From assembly GCF_013623835.1 (NCBI RefSeq), contig NZ_JABKDE010000006.1, positions 62,001 to 126,000 of the forward strand: a DNA stretch of 64,000 nucleotides, given 5' to 3'. The stretch comes from Brevibacterium oceani. GTDB lineage: Bacteria; Actinomycetota; Actinomycetes; Actinomycetales; Brevibacteriaceae. The translations under genes and the position numbers were made by a program. Shown one piece after another: positions 17,402 to 26,782 of the stretch (position 1 is the first letter of the stretch; each line of letters begins with the position of its first letter). Below the pieces are notes generated by a model. That model did no database searches and was not told the origin of the DNA. It worked only from the letters and a program-made list of their open reading frames with translations.

Positions 17402-17999
17402 TCTCACTCCTGTACAACTCGTATTTCGCGATGTACTGCACGACTCCGTCCGGTACGAGGTACCAGACGGGCGCACCATCCATCACCCGTTGTCTGCAAT
17501 CCGTGGACGATATCGCCAGTGCCGGAATCTGCACGAGACTCAGCCGATCAACCGGAAGCCCCTCTCCGCGGAGTTCGTGCCCCGGACGACTGACCCCGAC
17601 GAAGTGCGCCAAGGAAAACAGCTCATCCACATTCTTCCACGTCAGGATCTGAGCCAAAGCGTCCGCGCCGGTGATGAAGAACAACTCCGTGTCCGGACCG
17701 TAGCTGCGGGCGAGGTCGCGCAGCGTATCGATCGTGTAGGTCGGACCGGGCCGATCGACATCGGCCCGGGAGACCGTGAACCTCGGGTTCGACGCGGTTG
17801 CGATCACCGTCATCAGATACCGGTGTTCGGCACTCGTGACCTCCTCGACGTCCTTCTGGTAGGGCCGTCCGGTGGGAACGAACACCACCTCGTCGAGGTC
17901 GAAGGTCGCTTGGACCTCACTGGCCGCAACGAGGTGGCCGTGGTGGATGGGGTCGAAGGTGCCGCCCATGACACCGACTCTGCGTTTGTGCTCAGCCAT
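17394..17999 (-). CDS. nadD: Nicotinate-nucleotide adenylyltransferase
   Basis: A 201-residue NadD, which joins nicotinate mononucleotide and ATP to give deamido-NAD in NAD synthesis. The nucleotidyltransferase motif [11 protein letters not shown] (12-22) and the ATP-binding ISSTDCRQR near the C-terminus are both present, with FFITGADAL and SRPGHEL segments between. It starts 1 nt after the stop of the 53-aa peptide gene and overlaps the next gene by 8 nt, so it is in the middle of a coupled operon. Confidence 0.95.
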   Translation of the reverse strand: MAEHKRRVGVMGGTFDPIHHGHLVAASEVQATFDLDEVVFVPTGRPYQKDVEEVTSAEHRYLMTVIATASNPRFTVSRADVDRPGPTYTIDTLRDLARSYGPDTELFFITGADALAQILTWKNVDELFSLAHFVGVSRPGHELRGEGLPVDRLSLVQIPALAISSTDCRQRVMDGAPVWYLVPDGVVQYIAKYELYRSENG

Positions 18000-18000
18000 A

Positions 18001-18162
18001 TCAGTGGCGGTGCGAAATGCCCTTCCACGACCGAGTCACAATGCCCATCGTGAGGAAGATCGCCAGGGCGGTGAGTCCGAACCAGATCGGATCCATCGGC
18101 AACTCGTGATGAGCGGCATGCTCCGCACCTTCGGCCGCGGCGGCCATAATGGCTGCGTTCAC
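18001..18162 (-). CDS. 53-residue single-span membrane peptide
   Basis: A short gene with a GTG start at 18162 preceded by AAGGAG (7 nt spacing). The product begins [20 protein letters not shown], has one transmembrane helix ([17 protein letters not shown]) and ends in a basic tail, [11 protein letters not shown]. The alanine- and histidine-rich N-terminus, with a hydrophobic single span after it, would probably lie outside the cytosol by the positive-inside rule. The stop is 1 nt before the nadD start. Its good ribosome site and tight coupling show it is a real gene. No function is known to me. Confidence 0.75.
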   Translation of the reverse strand: MNAAIMAAAAEGAEHAAHHELPMDPIWFGLTALAIFLTMGIVTRSWKGISHRH

Positions 18163-18336
18163 GTCATAACTCCTTCTGCTTGCTTCCGACGCCGCCCGCG
18201 CGACGTCGATCTCATTGCCTTCTCAGTTTCTCATGAACGACCCGCGAATCCGGCATCGACATGAATTCGTCGGTCACCGTGGAGCGAGAACCGGACCCGA
18301 TCGGCCCGGGCTGCCCGTGTCGGCGCCGGAGGAGGC

Positions 18337-19626
18337 TCACGAACGGATCTGTCCGTTGCCCATCATCACCCACTTCGTGGTCGTGAGCTGCTCGAGCCCC
18401 ATGGGACCGCGGGCGTGGAGTTTCTGAGTCGAGATGCCGACCTCGGCACCGAAGCCGAGCTCACCACCGTCGGTGAAGCGGGTCGAGACATTCACGCCCA
18501 CCGCCGCGGCGTCGATGGCGGCGACGAAGGTGTCGGCGTTGTCGAGGTCCTTCGTCACGATCACCTCGGTGTGTCCGGAGCTGTACGCGCGGATGTGGTC
18601 GATGGCCTCCTCGATGCCCGAGACCAGTTTGACCGCGATCTCGAGCCCGAGGTATTCCTTGGCCCAGTCCCGCCGGGACACGCGCTTGATCTTCATCGTC
18701 GTCGGGGCATGGGCTGCGACGTCGGAATCCGCGTGGACGACGACCCCTTCGCCATCGAGTCGGTCGAGGATCTTCGGGAGCACACGCTTCGCCGCCTTCT
18801 CGTGGACGAGCAGGGTCTCGAGCGAATTGCACACGCTGGGTCGCTGGGTCTTCGAATTGAGCACGAGGTCGACGGCGGTCTTCACCGTCGCCGTCGAGTC
18901 GATGAACATGTGCACATTGCCCACCCCGGTCTCGATGACCGGAACGATCGACTCCTGGACGACCATGTTGATCAGTTCGGTTCCGCCGCGGGGAATGAGG
19001 AGGTCGACGAAGTCGCGGGCGTGCATGAGCACATTGGCCCCGTCTCGCCCGAACTGGTCGATGCCGTTGATCGCATCGGCCGGCAGTCCCGCCGAGGCGA
19101 CCGCGTTGCGCAGGACGGTGATGATCTCCGCGTTCGAGTTCTGCGCTGCCGATCCTCCGCGCAGCACCGAGGCATTGCCGGACTTCAGGGCGAGGACGGC
19201 GATGTCCACGGTGACATTCGGACGAGCTTCGTAGATCGCTCCGATGACGCCCATGGGCACGCGGGTCTGGGTCAGGCGGATGCCGTTGGGCAGGGTGCGG
19301 CCGAGCACGACGTCTCCGACGGGATCGGCAAGGTCGACGACGGCATCGACGGAGTCGGCGATCGCTGCGATGCGATCGGCGTCGAGGCGCAGCCGGTCGA
19401 GCAGCGCCTCGCTCATGCCGTCGTCGATGCCGGCGGCGATGTCGGCTTCGTTGGCGGCGACGATTCGGTCGGTGTTCGCCCGCAGGGCATCGGCGACAGC
19501 GGTCAGTGCTGTGTTCTTCTCCGCCGTCGAGGTCGTTGCCAGCTGGCTCGCGGCGGCCTTCGCATTGCGGGCGATCCGGGTCACGCCGCGCACGGTCTTC
19601 GGGTGGATCTCGGATGCTGCTGTCAT
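18337..19626 (-). CDS. proA: Gamma-glutamyl phosphate reductase
   Basis: A 429-residue ProA, the aldehyde-dehydrogenase-fold enzyme that reduces gamma-glutamyl phosphate with NADPH in proline synthesis. It has VPMGVIGAIYEARPNVTVD (substrate and NADP region), LKSGNASVLRGGSAA, and the catalytic cysteine C266 in QRPSVCNSLETLLVH. GGGGGAG within the end of proB gives a strong ribosome site 7 nt before the ATG, and the gene begins 3 nt after the proB stop. Length and motifs are normal. Confidence 0.96.
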   Translation of the reverse strand: MTAASEIHPKTVRGVTRIARNAKAAASQLATTSTAEKNTALTAVADALRANTDRIVAANEADIAAGIDDGMSEALLDRLRLDADRIAAIADSVDAVVDLADPVGDVVLGRTLPNGIRLTQTRVPMGVIGAIYEARPNVTVDIAVLALKSGNASVLRGGSAAQNSNAEIITVLRNAVASAGLPADAINGIDQFGRDGANVLMHARDFVDLLIPRGGTELINMVVQESIVPVIETGVGNVHMFIDSTATVKTAVDLVLNSKTQRPSVCNSLETLLVHEKAAKRVLPKILDRLDGEGVVVHADSDVAAHAPTTMKIKRVSRRDWAKEYLGLEIAVKLVSGIEEAIDHIRAYSSGHTEVIVTKDLDNADTFVAAIDAAAVGVNVSTRFTDGGELGFGAEVGISTQKLHARGPMGLEQLTTTKWVMMGNGQIRS

Positions 19627-19629
19627 GGG

Positions 19630-20796
19630 CTATCTCCCCCCGCTCACATGTGTGAGAACGAGATCGTTTCGATGGATGACCTCTTTACGGTAGTCACTTC
19701 CCAGACGGGTGCCAAGTTCCTCTGTCGTGGCTCCGAACATGCTCGGCAGCTCGTCCGAGGAGAAGTTGGTCATTCCGCGCGCGATGACATCGCCGTCGAG
19801 ATTGTGGATCTCGACCGGATCTCCCGCTTCGAAGTCGCCGTCGGCTCCGGTCACTCCCGCTGCCAGCAGCGAGGTTCCCCGGGAGCACACAGCCTGTTCG
19901 GCACCCCTGTCGATGGTCACAGACCCGAACGTCCGTGCCAGGTGGCGCAGCCACAGCAGCCGCGTGCCGCGGCGACGGTGGGTGACCGCGAAGTAGGTCC
20001 CGACCTCGTCCCCTGCCAGCGCCGAGGCGGCGTGCGGTGCCGAGGTCAGCACGGCGGGGATCCCTGAGTCGGCGACCATGATCGCCGCATCGACCTTCGT
20101 GGCCATCCCGCCGGTTCCCGTCCCCGCGGTGCCGACTCCGCCGATCGCGATGTCGGTGAGATCGTCGAGACCGTGCACCCGGCCGATGAGTCGTGAGTCG
20201 GGACGGTCGGGTGGTCCCGAATAGAGGGCGTCGACGTCGGAGAGGAGGATCAGGGCGTCGGCGTGGGACAGGTGGGCGACGAGAGCCGCGAGACGATCGT
20301 TGTCGCCGAACCGGATCTCCTCGGTGGCCACGGCGTCGTTCTCGTTGACGATGGGAAGCGTGCCCAGGGCCAGAAGCTTGTCGATGGCGCGCTGGGCGTT
20401 CTTGTACTGGGTGCGCCGGATCAGGTCGTCGGCGCTCAGCAGCACCTGGCCGGGGACGAGGTCGTAGCGGCCGAGTGCCCGGGTGTAGGCGGCCATGAGC
20501 AGTCCCTGCCCGACGCCGGCCGCCGCCTGCTGCGTGGCGAGGTCTCGGGGGCGTCGGCTGAGGCCCATGGGCTCGAGACCTGCCGCGATCGCGCCCGAGG
20601 AGACGAGGATGACCTCATGGCCGGCCGCGCGGTGGGCGCCGATGACGTCGGTGAGCGCGATGAGCTTGGCTTCGTCCAGCCCGCCGTCGATGGTCGTCAG
20701 CGAGGACGAGCCGACCTTGACGACGATACGGCGGGCCGCGGCGACATCCGCACGGGCACGCTGCGCGGAGCCGTGTCCGCCGTCTGCGGCGCTCAC
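19630..20796 (-). CDS. proB: Glutamate 5-kinase
   Basis: A 388-residue ProB, which phosphorylates glutamate in the first step of proline synthesis. The amino-acid-kinase domain (about 20-275) shows [41 protein letters not shown] and [12 protein letters not shown]. The C-terminal PUA domain (about 295-375) is present, as in proline-feedback-regulated kinases. The start is GTG at 20796, overlapping the obgE stop (GTGA). Two further residues of note are the [10 protein letters not shown] segment and the long basic linker between domains ([14 protein letters not shown]). Confidence 0.95.
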   Translation of the reverse strand: MSAADGGHGSAQRARADVAAARRIVVKVGSSSLTTIDGGLDEAKLIALTDVIGAHRAAGHEVILVSSGAIAAGLEPMGLSRRPRDLATQQAAAGVGQGLLMAAYTRALGRYDLVPGQVLLSADDLIRRTQYKNAQRAIDKLLALGTLPIVNENDAVATEEIRFGDNDRLAALVAHLSHADALILLSDVDALYSGPPDRPDSRLIGRVHGLDDLTDIAIGGVGTAGTGTGGMATKVDAAIMVADSGIPAVLTSAPHAASALAGDEVGTYFAVTHRRRGTRLLWLRHLARTFGSVTIDRGAEQAVCSRGTSLLAAGVTGADGDFEAGDPVEIHNLDGDVIARGMTNFSSDELPSMFGATTEELGTRLGSDYRKEVIHRNDLVLTHVSGGR

Positions 20797-22361
20797 GCCT
20801 CGTCGGTCCGGGCCGCAGCCTCGGATTCGGTCTCGGACGCCGATCGGCTTTCGCGCTGTCCGCGTTCGGCCAGCCGTTCCTTCTCGAACTCGGCACGCAC
20901 CGCGGCCTTCGCGTCCATCCGCTCGTGGTAGGCAGCCTTGCGCTCCTTGCGGGTGGCGCGGGCCTCTTCTTCGAGCCGGGTGTCGGACCCGCGGGATCCC
21001 AGCAGCTCGGCACCCCCGACGGTCGTCGGGTCCCAGTCGAAGACCACTCCGTCGTCACCGCCGATGACGATCGTGTCGCCCGGTTTCGCGCCGGCCTTGA
21101 ACAGCGCCTCTTCGACTCCGAGGTGGTCGAGTCGGTCGGCGAGGTACCCGACGGCTTCGTCGTTGCCGAAGTCGGTCTGACGCACCCAGCGGGCCGGCTT
21201 GTCGCCGAGCACGCGGAACACCGGGCCCTCGGCGTCACGTTCGGCACGGACCTCGAAGCCGCGGTCGTCGACGGCCTTCGGGCGGAGGACCACACGCTGC
21301 GGTGTCGCTTCGACTGCTTCCCGTCGAGCACGTTCGGCGAGCACGAGTTCGGCCATGGCGAAGGAGAGTTCGCGCAGGCCGGAGTGACTGACCGCGGAGA
21401 TCTCGAAGACGCGGTAGCCTGCCGCTTCGAGGTCGGGGCGGACGATGTCGGCGAGGTCGCGTCCGTCAGGGATGTCGACCTTGTTCAGCGCCACCAGCTT
21501 CGGCCGCTCCGAGAGCGGCAGCAATCCGCTGCCATCGTCGAGGTCGACGGCATAGGCGGCGAGTTCGGATTCGATGATCGCGAGATCGGACACGGGATCT
21601 CGACCGGGTTCCCACGTGGCCATGTCGATGACGTGGACGAGTCCCGCGCATCGTTCGACGTGACGGAGGAATTCCAGGCCCAGCCCCTTGCCTTCCGACG
21701 CCCCTGGGATGAGCCCGGGCACGTCGGCGACGGTGTAGCGGGTATCCCCTGCCTGCACGACGCCGAGGTTGGGCACAAGAGTGGTGAAGGGGTAGTCGGC
21801 GATCTTCGGCTTCGCGGCCGAGAGCGCGGCGATGAGACTCGACTTTCCTGCCGACGGGTAGCCGACGAGTGCGATGTCGGCGATCGTCTTGAGCTCGAGG
21901 ACGAGGCTGAGGCTCTCCCCGGGCTCGCCGAGCAGGGCGAAGCCGGGAGCCTTGCGCTTCGTCGAGGCCAGCGCGGCATTGCCGAGACCACCGCGGCCTC
22001 CGGCGGCTGCAGTGAGTTCGGTGCCGTCTTCGACGAGATCGGCGACGACCGAACCGTCGAGTGTCTTGACGACGGTCCCTTCGGGCACGGGGACGACGAG
22101 GTTCTGCCCGTCGGCCCCGTGGCGCAGGTCGCCCTTGCCGATTCCGCCGCCGTCGGCACGCAGATGCGGGCGGTGGTGCAGGGGCAGCAGGGTGGTGGTC
22201 TGCCGATCGACGCGGAAGATTATGTTTCCGCCGTTGCCGCCGTCTGCACCGTCGGGTCCGCCGAGCGGTTTGAACTTCTCGCGTCTGATCGAGGCACAGC
22301 CGTTCCCACCGTCGCCGGCGGCGAGGTGAACGGTGACGCGGTCTACGAACTCGGTGGCCAT
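20793..22361 (-). CDS. obgE: Obg GTPase
   Basis: A 522-residue ribosome-assembly GTPase (ObgE/CgtA). The glycine-rich Obg fold occupies about 1-160 ([31 protein letters not shown]). The G domain follows with a P-loop GYPSAGKSS (167-175), a [16 protein letters not shown] switch and NKVD. The Obg C-terminal (OCT) domain is recognised by [18 protein letters not shown] and [12 protein letters not shown] charged coiled-coil-like tail of about 70 residues rich in Arg, Glu and Ala extends beyond the usual end. AAGGA lies 4-5 nt before the ATG. Confidence 0.96.
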   Translation of the reverse strand: MATEFVDRVTVHLAAGDGGNGCASIRREKFKPLGGPDGADGGNGGNIIFRVDRQTTTLLPLHHRPHLRADGGGIGKGDLRHGADGQNLVVPVPEGTVVKTLDGSVVADLVEDGTELTAAAGGRGGLGNAALASTKRKAPGFALLGEPGESLSLVLELKTIADIALVGYPSAGKSSLIAALSAAKPKIADYPFTTLVPNLGVVQAGDTRYTVADVPGLIPGASEGKGLGLEFLRHVERCAGLVHVIDMATWEPGRDPVSDLAIIESELAAYAVDLDDGSGLLPLSERPKLVALNKVDIPDGRDLADIVRPDLEAAGYRVFEISAVSHSGLRELSFAMAELVLAERARREAVEATPQRVVLRPKAVDDRGFEVRAERDAEGPVFRVLGDKPARWVRQTDFGNDEAVGYLADRLDHLGVEEALFKAGAKPGDTIVIGGDDGVVFDWDPTTVGGAELLGSRGSDTRLEEEARATRKERKAAYHERMDAKAAVRAEFEKERLAERGQRESRSASETESEAAARTDEA

Positions 22362-22377
22362 AGTGTCCTTATATCAG

Positions 22378-22409
22378 ATGAAGGGTGAGTCTCGTGACTC
22401 ACCCTTCAT
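22378..22409 (-). terminator. Hairpin between rpmA and obgE
   Basis: A perfect 14-bp stem (22378-22391 with 22396-22409) closes a 4-nt loop between rpmA and obgE. There is no T-run and the obgE ribosome site follows directly. It may act as a partial terminator or RNA-processing site that lowers obgE relative to the ribosomal protein genes. Confidence 0.6.
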
Positions 22410-22461
22410 GGTCCCCGTGAGGGGAGAAATCATAATGCGATCGGTCAGATCCCGCTGAGGA

Positions 22462-22713
22462 TCAGGCTCCGACGATGTTGACGATCTTGCGACCGTTGCG
22501 CTTGCCGAACTCCACGGCGCCAGCGGTCAGAGCGAAGAGGGTATCGTCTCCGCCGCGACCGACATTGGCTCCCGGGTGAAACTTGGTTCCGCGCTGGCGG
22601 ACGATGATCTCGCCGGCCTTGACGACCTGACCGCCGAAGCGCTTCACGCCGAGGTACTGTGGGTTCGAGTCGCGACCGTTGCGGGTCGAGCTGACTCCCT
22701 TTTTGCTTGACAT
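22462..22713 (-). CDS. rpmA: Ribosomal protein L27
   Basis: An 83-residue bL27 of normal length. It begins [20 protein letters not shown], with the N-terminal arm that reaches the peptidyl-transferase centre, and contains [20 protein letters not shown] and [15 protein letters not shown]. No cleavable N-terminal extension, as in Firmicutes, is present. It lies 15 nt after rplU. Confidence 0.97.
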   Translation of the reverse strand: MSSKKGVSSTRNGRDSNPQYLGVKRFGGQVVKAGEIIVRQRGTKFHPGANVGRGGDDTLFALTAGAVEFGKRNGRKIVNIVGA

Positions 22714-22728
22714 GTGAGAAATCTCCTC

Positions 22729-23037
22729 TTACTTGATGTTCGTGATCTTCAGGCGGGTGAGGTCCTGGCGGTGGCCCTGACGCTTCTTGTACCCGGTCTT
22801 GTTCTTGTACTTCTGGATCACAATCTTGGGACCGCGGAGCTCACCGGCGACCTCAGCGGTGACCGAGACCTTCGACAGAGCGTCGGCGTCGGTCGTGACC
22901 GTCTCACCGTCGACGAGAAGCACGGCATCGAGTTCGACGCTGTCTCCAGCCTTCGCCTTCATGCGGTTGACTGTGATGATGTCGCCGACGCTCACCTTTT
23001 CCTGGTGGCCTCCGGCACGGACGATGGCATAGACCAT
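22729..23037 (-). CDS. rplU: Ribosomal protein L21
   Basis: A 102-residue bL21 beginning [19 protein letters not shown], with the C-terminal family signature [15 protein letters not shown]. The start at 23037 fits the family N-terminus and has GGAAGAG upstream; a longer open frame upstream is leader sequence. It is the first gene of the rplU-rpmA-obgE-proB-proA-nadD-rsfS block and has a strong promoter about 130 nt upstream. Confidence 0.97.
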   Translation of the reverse strand: MVYAIVRAGGHQEKVSVGDIITVNRMKAKAGDSVELDAVLLVDGETVTTDADALSKVSVTAEVAGELRGPKIVIQKYKNKTGYKKRQGHRQDLTRLKITNIK

Positions 23038-23165
23038 GGTCGAACTCTCTTCCTGTTGAAACTCAGACGAACAGCGGTTATCCCTTGGCCGCAGCGAGGT
23101 CACCCTCGCCAGCGTCCCATTGAGAGGAATCACCAGCCGTGATGCGACATGCGCACCGACGCTCA

Positions 23166-23195
23166 ATATTAGTCGAAGCCGCAGGCGAACGGCAA
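23166..23195 (-). promoter_or_regulatory. Promoter of the rplU core operon
   Basis: Minus-strand -35 TTGCCG (23190-23195) and -10 TAATAT (23166-23171), with an 18-nt spacer. This is the best housekeeping promoter match in the block. It predicts a leader of about 120 nt before rplU, long enough to hold a regulatory structure; I see only short GC-rich hairpins in it. Confidence 0.65.
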
Positions 23196-23289
23196 ACCCG
23201 CAGGCACTCCGCCAGGCCCGGAACCGAAGGCTGTGAGGCAACTCTCATGCTGCGCCCGCCCTCGGCAGAGCAGGGGACCAGGATGGAGA

Positions 23290-23607
23290 TCAGCGTTCCC
23301 GTGATTCAGCGATGCGTTCATGGCGGCGAATGACCTCGGCGACGGTGAAGGCGAGGAATTTCTCCGCGAATTCGGGGTCGAGGTGTGATTCCTCGGCCAG
23401 CACCCGCAGGCGAGCGACCTGACGGGCTTCTCGTGATTCGTCGGCAGGCGGCAGACCATGGTCGGCCTTGAGCTCGCCGACCTTCTCGGTGAGCTTGAAC
23501 CTCTCAGCGAGGAGGTGGATGAGGCTGGCATCGATGTTGTCGATGCTGTCGCGAAGCTCCAGCAGGCGCTGCTGGGCACGTGTCTTGTCGTCAGTTTTGG
23601 AGTCCAC
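23290..23607 (-). CDS. AroQ-type chorismate mutase
   Basis: A 105-residue all-helical chorismate mutase that converts chorismate to prephenate for phenylalanine and tyrosine synthesis. Helix 1 LLELRDSIDNIDASLIHLLAERF carries the conserved Arg and the ID-x-LI-x-LL-x-R-F pattern; KLTEKVGELKADHGLP supplies the lysine of the second contact; and FTVAEVIRRHERIAES closes the domain. The GTG start at 23607 has no ribosome site, but a TAGAAT box ends 6 nt upstream, so the mRNA is probably leaderless. It stands between the rplU promoter and agcS as its own unit. Confidence 0.88.
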   Translation of the reverse strand: MDSKTDDKTRAQQRLLELRDSIDNIDASLIHLLAERFKLTEKVGELKADHGLPPADESREARQVARLRVLAEESHLDPEFAEKFLAFTVAEVIRRHERIAESRER

Positions 23608-23613
23608 GGTCTC

Positions 23614-23619
23614 ATTCTA
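23614..23619 (-). promoter_or_regulatory. Leaderless -10 box of chorismate mutase gene
   Basis: Minus-strand TAGAAT followed by GAGACC and the GTG start. The same discriminator GAGACC occurs after the -10 boxes at 25365 and 61570. No good -35 is visible. Confidence 0.45.
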
Positions 23620-23636
23620 ACGATGACGGACACGGC

Positions 23637-23671
23637 GGTGCGCCGCAGTCTCATCGGGACTACGGCGCACC
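23637..23671 (-). terminator. Hairpin terminator after agcS
   Basis: A 14-bp stem with one mismatch (23637-23650 with 23658-23671) and a 7-nt loop lies 35 nt past the agcS stop codon and upstream of the chorismate mutase promoter. Confidence 0.55.
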
Positions 23672-23705
23672 ATTGAGAACCGTCGGGATCGGCCGACGAC
23701 CGGAC

Positions 23706-25235
23706 TCAGGCCGGTTCTTCGACGGGCACCGCATCCTTCGTCTCGGGGTCGTTGAGGATACCGGCCTTGCGGTCGGCCAGGTATTTCTTCATCTCCTTCT
23801 TGACGACCGGCATGAGCAAGTAGAGGCCGAGGATGTTGATGAAGGCGCACATGAACAGTGCAGCATCGGCGAACTCGACGACCTTCGAGAAAGTGGCCAC
23901 ACAGCCGACGACGACGAACAGGCAGACGAGGGTGCGGAAGACCGTCACGCTCGCCTTGGCCCCGCCGAACAGGTAGCTCCACGCCTGCTCCCCGTAGTAG
24001 GCCCAGGTGATCAGGGTGGAGAAGGCGAAGAGCGCAACAGCGATCGCCAGCAGGATGGGGTACCAGGAAGCCACGGTGGAGAAGGCGTCGGACGCCAGCG
24101 CCACTCCCCCGATCTCTCCGGCGCCCAAGTCCTCCCGGTACGAGGCCTGGTTCGCGACGATGATGGTCAACGCGGTCATGGTACAGACGATGACGGTGTC
24201 GATGAAGGGCTCGAGGAGGGCGACGAAGCCCTCGGAGATCGGGCGGCGCGTCTTGACCGCGGAGTGCGCGATCGGTGCGGAGCCGATGCCCGCTTCGTTG
24301 GAGAACGCCGAGCGCTGGAACCCGATGATCATCACGCCGACGATGCCGCCGGCGATGCCCTGCGGATTGAAGGCGCCGACGAAGATCTCGGAGATCGCAT
24401 TCGGGATGTTCGAGAAGTTGAGGCCGAGGACGAGCAGGCAGGAGACGACGTAGAAGATGGCCATGCCCGGAACCAGCTTGTCGGTGACCTTCGCAATCGA
24501 ACGGATGCCTCCGAGGATGACCAAGGCGACGAGGGCTGCGAAGATGATGCCGAAGACGAGCGAGGCGAAGGGTCCGGCGAGGAATCCGTCATCGCCGCCG
24601 GTTGCGGTGCGCACCTGTGCGAAGGTCTGGTTGGCCTGGAACATACCGCCGCCGACGACGCCGAAGACGAGGATGGCGACCGCGAAGAGGCCGGTGAGGA
24701 CGGTGGCCACGGGCTTCGAGAAGCGGCGGAAAGCGACCGGCAGGTACTTGAACGGACCGCCGTGGACGACTCCGTTCTCGTCGATCTCGCGGTACTTCAC
24801 CCCGAGGGTGCATTCGACGAACTTCGTGCACATACCGAGCAGGCCGGCCACGATCATCCAGAATGTCGCGCCGGGTCCACCGAGTGCGATGGCCACACCG
24901 ACACCGGCGATATTGCCCAGGCCGACCGTTCCCGACAGGGCGGAAGCGAGAGCCTGGAAGTGGGTGACCTCACCCGGATCGGACTTCGAGGAGAACCTGC
25001 CGCGGATGATCTCCAGCGACAGCTTCGCTCCGCGGGCCTGGATGAACCCGAAGTAGACCGTGAAGACCGCGGCCGCGAAGATCAGCCACAGAACGACGAA
25101 GGGAAATGAAATGCTCCCGAGGGTGATCGGGAAGAAGATGATGTTGCCGAACCACGTCGCGATCGGGTCGAACCAGGAGTTGATGGCATCGTCGACCGGC
25201 GAGACCGGCTCTGCTGTGAATTCTAAGGTGTTCAT
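23706..25235 (-). CDS. AGCS-family sodium:alanine symporter
   Basis: A 509-residue polytopic protein with about 11 transmembrane helices. It has the family signatures SGTVGLGNIAGVGVAIALGG (residues about 95-115), FWMIVAGLLGMCTKFVECTL, and GFQRSAFSNEAGIGSAPIAH. It imports alanine or glycine with Na+ across the cytoplasmic membrane. The gene carries GGGAG about 10 nt before its ATG. It is flanked by its own terminator at 23637-23671, so it is probably monocistronic. The C-terminus ends with a short hydrophilic tail. The exact amino acid is inferred. Confidence 0.92.
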   Translation of the reverse strand: MNTLEFTAEPVSPVDDAINSWFDPIATWFGNIIFFPITLGSISFPFVVLWLIFAAAVFTVYFGFIQARGAKLSLEIIRGRFSSKSDPGEVTHFQALASALSGTVGLGNIAGVGVAIALGGPGATFWMIVAGLLGMCTKFVECTLGVKYREIDENGVVHGGPFKYLPVAFRRFSKPVATVLTGLFAVAILVFGVVGGGMFQANQTFAQVRTATGGDDGFLAGPFASLVFGIIFAALVALVILGGIRSIAKVTDKLVPGMAIFYVVSCLLVLGLNFSNIPNAISEIFVGAFNPQGIAGGIVGVMIIGFQRSAFSNEAGIGSAPIAHSAVKTRRPISEGFVALLEPFIDTVIVCTMTALTIIVANQASYREDLGAGEIGGVALASDAFSTVASWYPILLAIAVALFAFSTLITWAYYGEQAWSYLFGGAKASVTVFRTLVCLFVVVGCVATFSKVVEFADAALFMCAFINILGLYLLMPVVKKEMKKYLADRKAGILNDPETKDAVPVEEPA

Positions 25236-25364
25236 GGTCAGTTAAACTCCCTGAGATCTATGTCACATTCAAGCGATCTGTGAAAACACGTCGGTTCAGT
25301 TATGGAACCGTTATCCAAGCCTGCCGATCCGCCGGCTTTGAGACCCGCGTCTCATTCCGTGGCC

Positions 25365-25370
25365 TAGACT
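25365..25370 (+). promoter_or_regulatory. Leaderless -10 box of the SPFH gene
   Basis: TAGACT is followed by GAGACC and the ATG at 25377, which puts the transcription start at the start codon. No Shine-Dalgarno sequence is present. No convincing -35 at 16-18 nt is visible. Confidence 0.5.
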
Positions 25371-25376
25371 GAGACC

Positions 25377-26669
25377 ATGACTCAGAACCCGCAGCAACAC
25401 GGTCCACCGCCGAATCAGCCCCAGAATCCCAGCCCTGCTTCAGCCGTGAACCAGACCCCGCACTCACAGGACGGCCATGCCCAGCCCGCCGCGTATCCGG
25501 GCGCCGAACCTGTGTCGAATCCCAACGGTCACTTCGGGTCGCAGGGCTCTCACGCCGGTTCCTCGACATCCGCGAACTCGCCTCATGCGTACGGACCCCC
25601 TGGCGGCGGTCAGACGCATCCCGGGGGATCTCAGGGCACGGTCGGACAGCCGGGTGCCGATCCGCAGCGCCCGAACAGCAGCGGCCCCCGTCGATCGGCC
25701 CAGCCCGGCCCCACCTCGGCGCCGGGACCGCACGGATCTGCTCCTCCGCGCATCGTCTCTGCCGACGGTGAACGCGTGCGGGAGAAGCCGGCAGGCGGCG
25801 TCTCCGGCTACTTTGCGATCATCGGCGCCATCGCGCTGCTTCTTCTGGCTGTGCTCCTCGGCGTCGTCGGCTTCGTGCTGACATTTGCGCAGGCCGCGCT
25901 CGGAGTCATCCTCATTGTGCTCGGGGTCTTCAGCTTCGTCGCGTCGATGTTCCTGTTCAAGGGATGCACCTCGGTGGCACCCGGTCATGCTGTCGTGCTC
26001 CAGCTCTACGGCAAGTATGTCGGCACGGTCAGACAGTCGGGCCTGCGCTTCGTCAACCCCTTCTATACGAAGGACCAGGTCTCGACCCGCATCCGCAACC
26101 ACGAGACGTCGACACTCAAGGTCAACGACCTCGACGGCAATCCGATCGAGATCGGCGCCGTCGTCGTCTGGCAGGTCAAGGACACCGCACAGGCGATGTT
26201 CGAGGTCGACGACTTCGAGGAGTTCGTCGCCATCCAGGCAGAGACAGCAGTCCGGCACATTGCGAACTCCTACGCCTACGACTCTTCGGACCCCCGTCGG
26301 ATGTCCCTGCGCGACAACGCCGATGAGATCACGTCCCGACTCTCCGATGAAGTGGCCGCGCGCGTGATGGCCGCGGGGGTCACGATCATCGAATCTCGCA
26401 TCACACAGTTGGCCTATGCGCCCGAGATCGCCCGGGCAATGCTCCAGCGGCAGCAGGCCACGGCGGTGGTCGCGGCTCGGCAGCTCATCGTCGAAGGGGC
26501 TGTGGGAATGGTCGAGACCGCCATCGAAGAGATCGAGGGCCGACAGATCGTCAGGCTCGGTCAGGCCGAGCGCAGCGATCTCGTGTCGAACCTCATGATC
26601 GTCCTCTGCGGAGATCAGGCGGCACAGCCGACGATCAGCACCACACGCAATCAGCAGTCGGCCGGCTGA
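25377..26669 (+). CDS. SPFH/Band 7 (stomatin-like) membrane protein
   Basis: A 430-residue protein. The first about 135 residues are a Pro/Gly/Gln/Ser-rich disordered segment. Two hydrophobic stretches follow (about 145-168 and 172-193). The SPFH/Band 7 domain then runs to about 400, with GHAVVLQLYGKYVGTVRQSG, RIRNHETSTLKVNDLDGNPI, VWQVKDTAQAMFEVDDFEEF and the ARAMLQRQQATAVVAARQ helix. Such proteins form large oligomeric rings on membranes and organise protease or transport complexes. The role here is unknown. The relative with this long N-terminal segment is typical of actinobacteria. It is convergent with rne, with a shared terminator. Confidence 0.88.
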   Translation: MTQNPQQHGPPPNQPQNPSPASAVNQTPHSQDGHAQPAAYPGAEPVSNPNGHFGSQGSHAGSSTSANSPHAYGPPGGGQTHPGGSQGTVGQPGADPQRPNSSGPRRSAQPGPTSAPGPHGSAPPRIVSADGERVREKPAGGVSGYFAIIGAIALLLLAVLLGVVGFVLTFAQAALGVILIVLGVFSFVASMFLFKGCTSVAPGHAVVLQLYGKYVGTVRQSGLRFVNPFYTKDQVSTRIRNHETSTLKVNDLDGNPIEIGAVVVWQVKDTAQAMFEVDDFEEFVAIQAETAVRHIANSYAYDSSDPRRMSLRDNADEITSRLSDEVAARVMAAGVTIIESRITQLAYAPEIARAMLQRQQATAVVAARQLIVEGAVGMVETAIEEIEGRQIVRLGQAERSDLVSNLMIVLCGDQAAQPTISTTRNQQSAG

Positions 26670-26673
26670 GCAG

Positions 26674-26720
26674 CAGAGCAGCGCCCCGCGACGGAAGTTC
26701 CGTCGCGGGGCGCTGCTCTG
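26674..26720. terminator. Strong bidirectional terminator between SPFH gene and rne
   Basis: A perfect 21-bp stem (26674-26694 with 26700-26720) closes a 5-nt loop between the convergent SPFH and rne genes. It is symmetrical and can serve both strands. Confidence 0.85.
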
Positions 26721-26782
26721 TCATCGGCCAGGCGCCGGGTTTCAGCTCTCTGGCTCAGTCCCGGGCCCGGGTGGGATCGGAC

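Noticed and set aside
22738..23165. Possible ribosomal-protein autoregulatory leader before rplU
   Set aside because: The 120-nt leader contains only weak GC-rich hairpins and no match to a known L21 leader that I can identify.
25236..25364. Glycine or other riboswitch before agcS
   Set aside because: The gap is short and AT-richer than its surroundings, but shows no glycine-riboswitch core or tandem aptamer.
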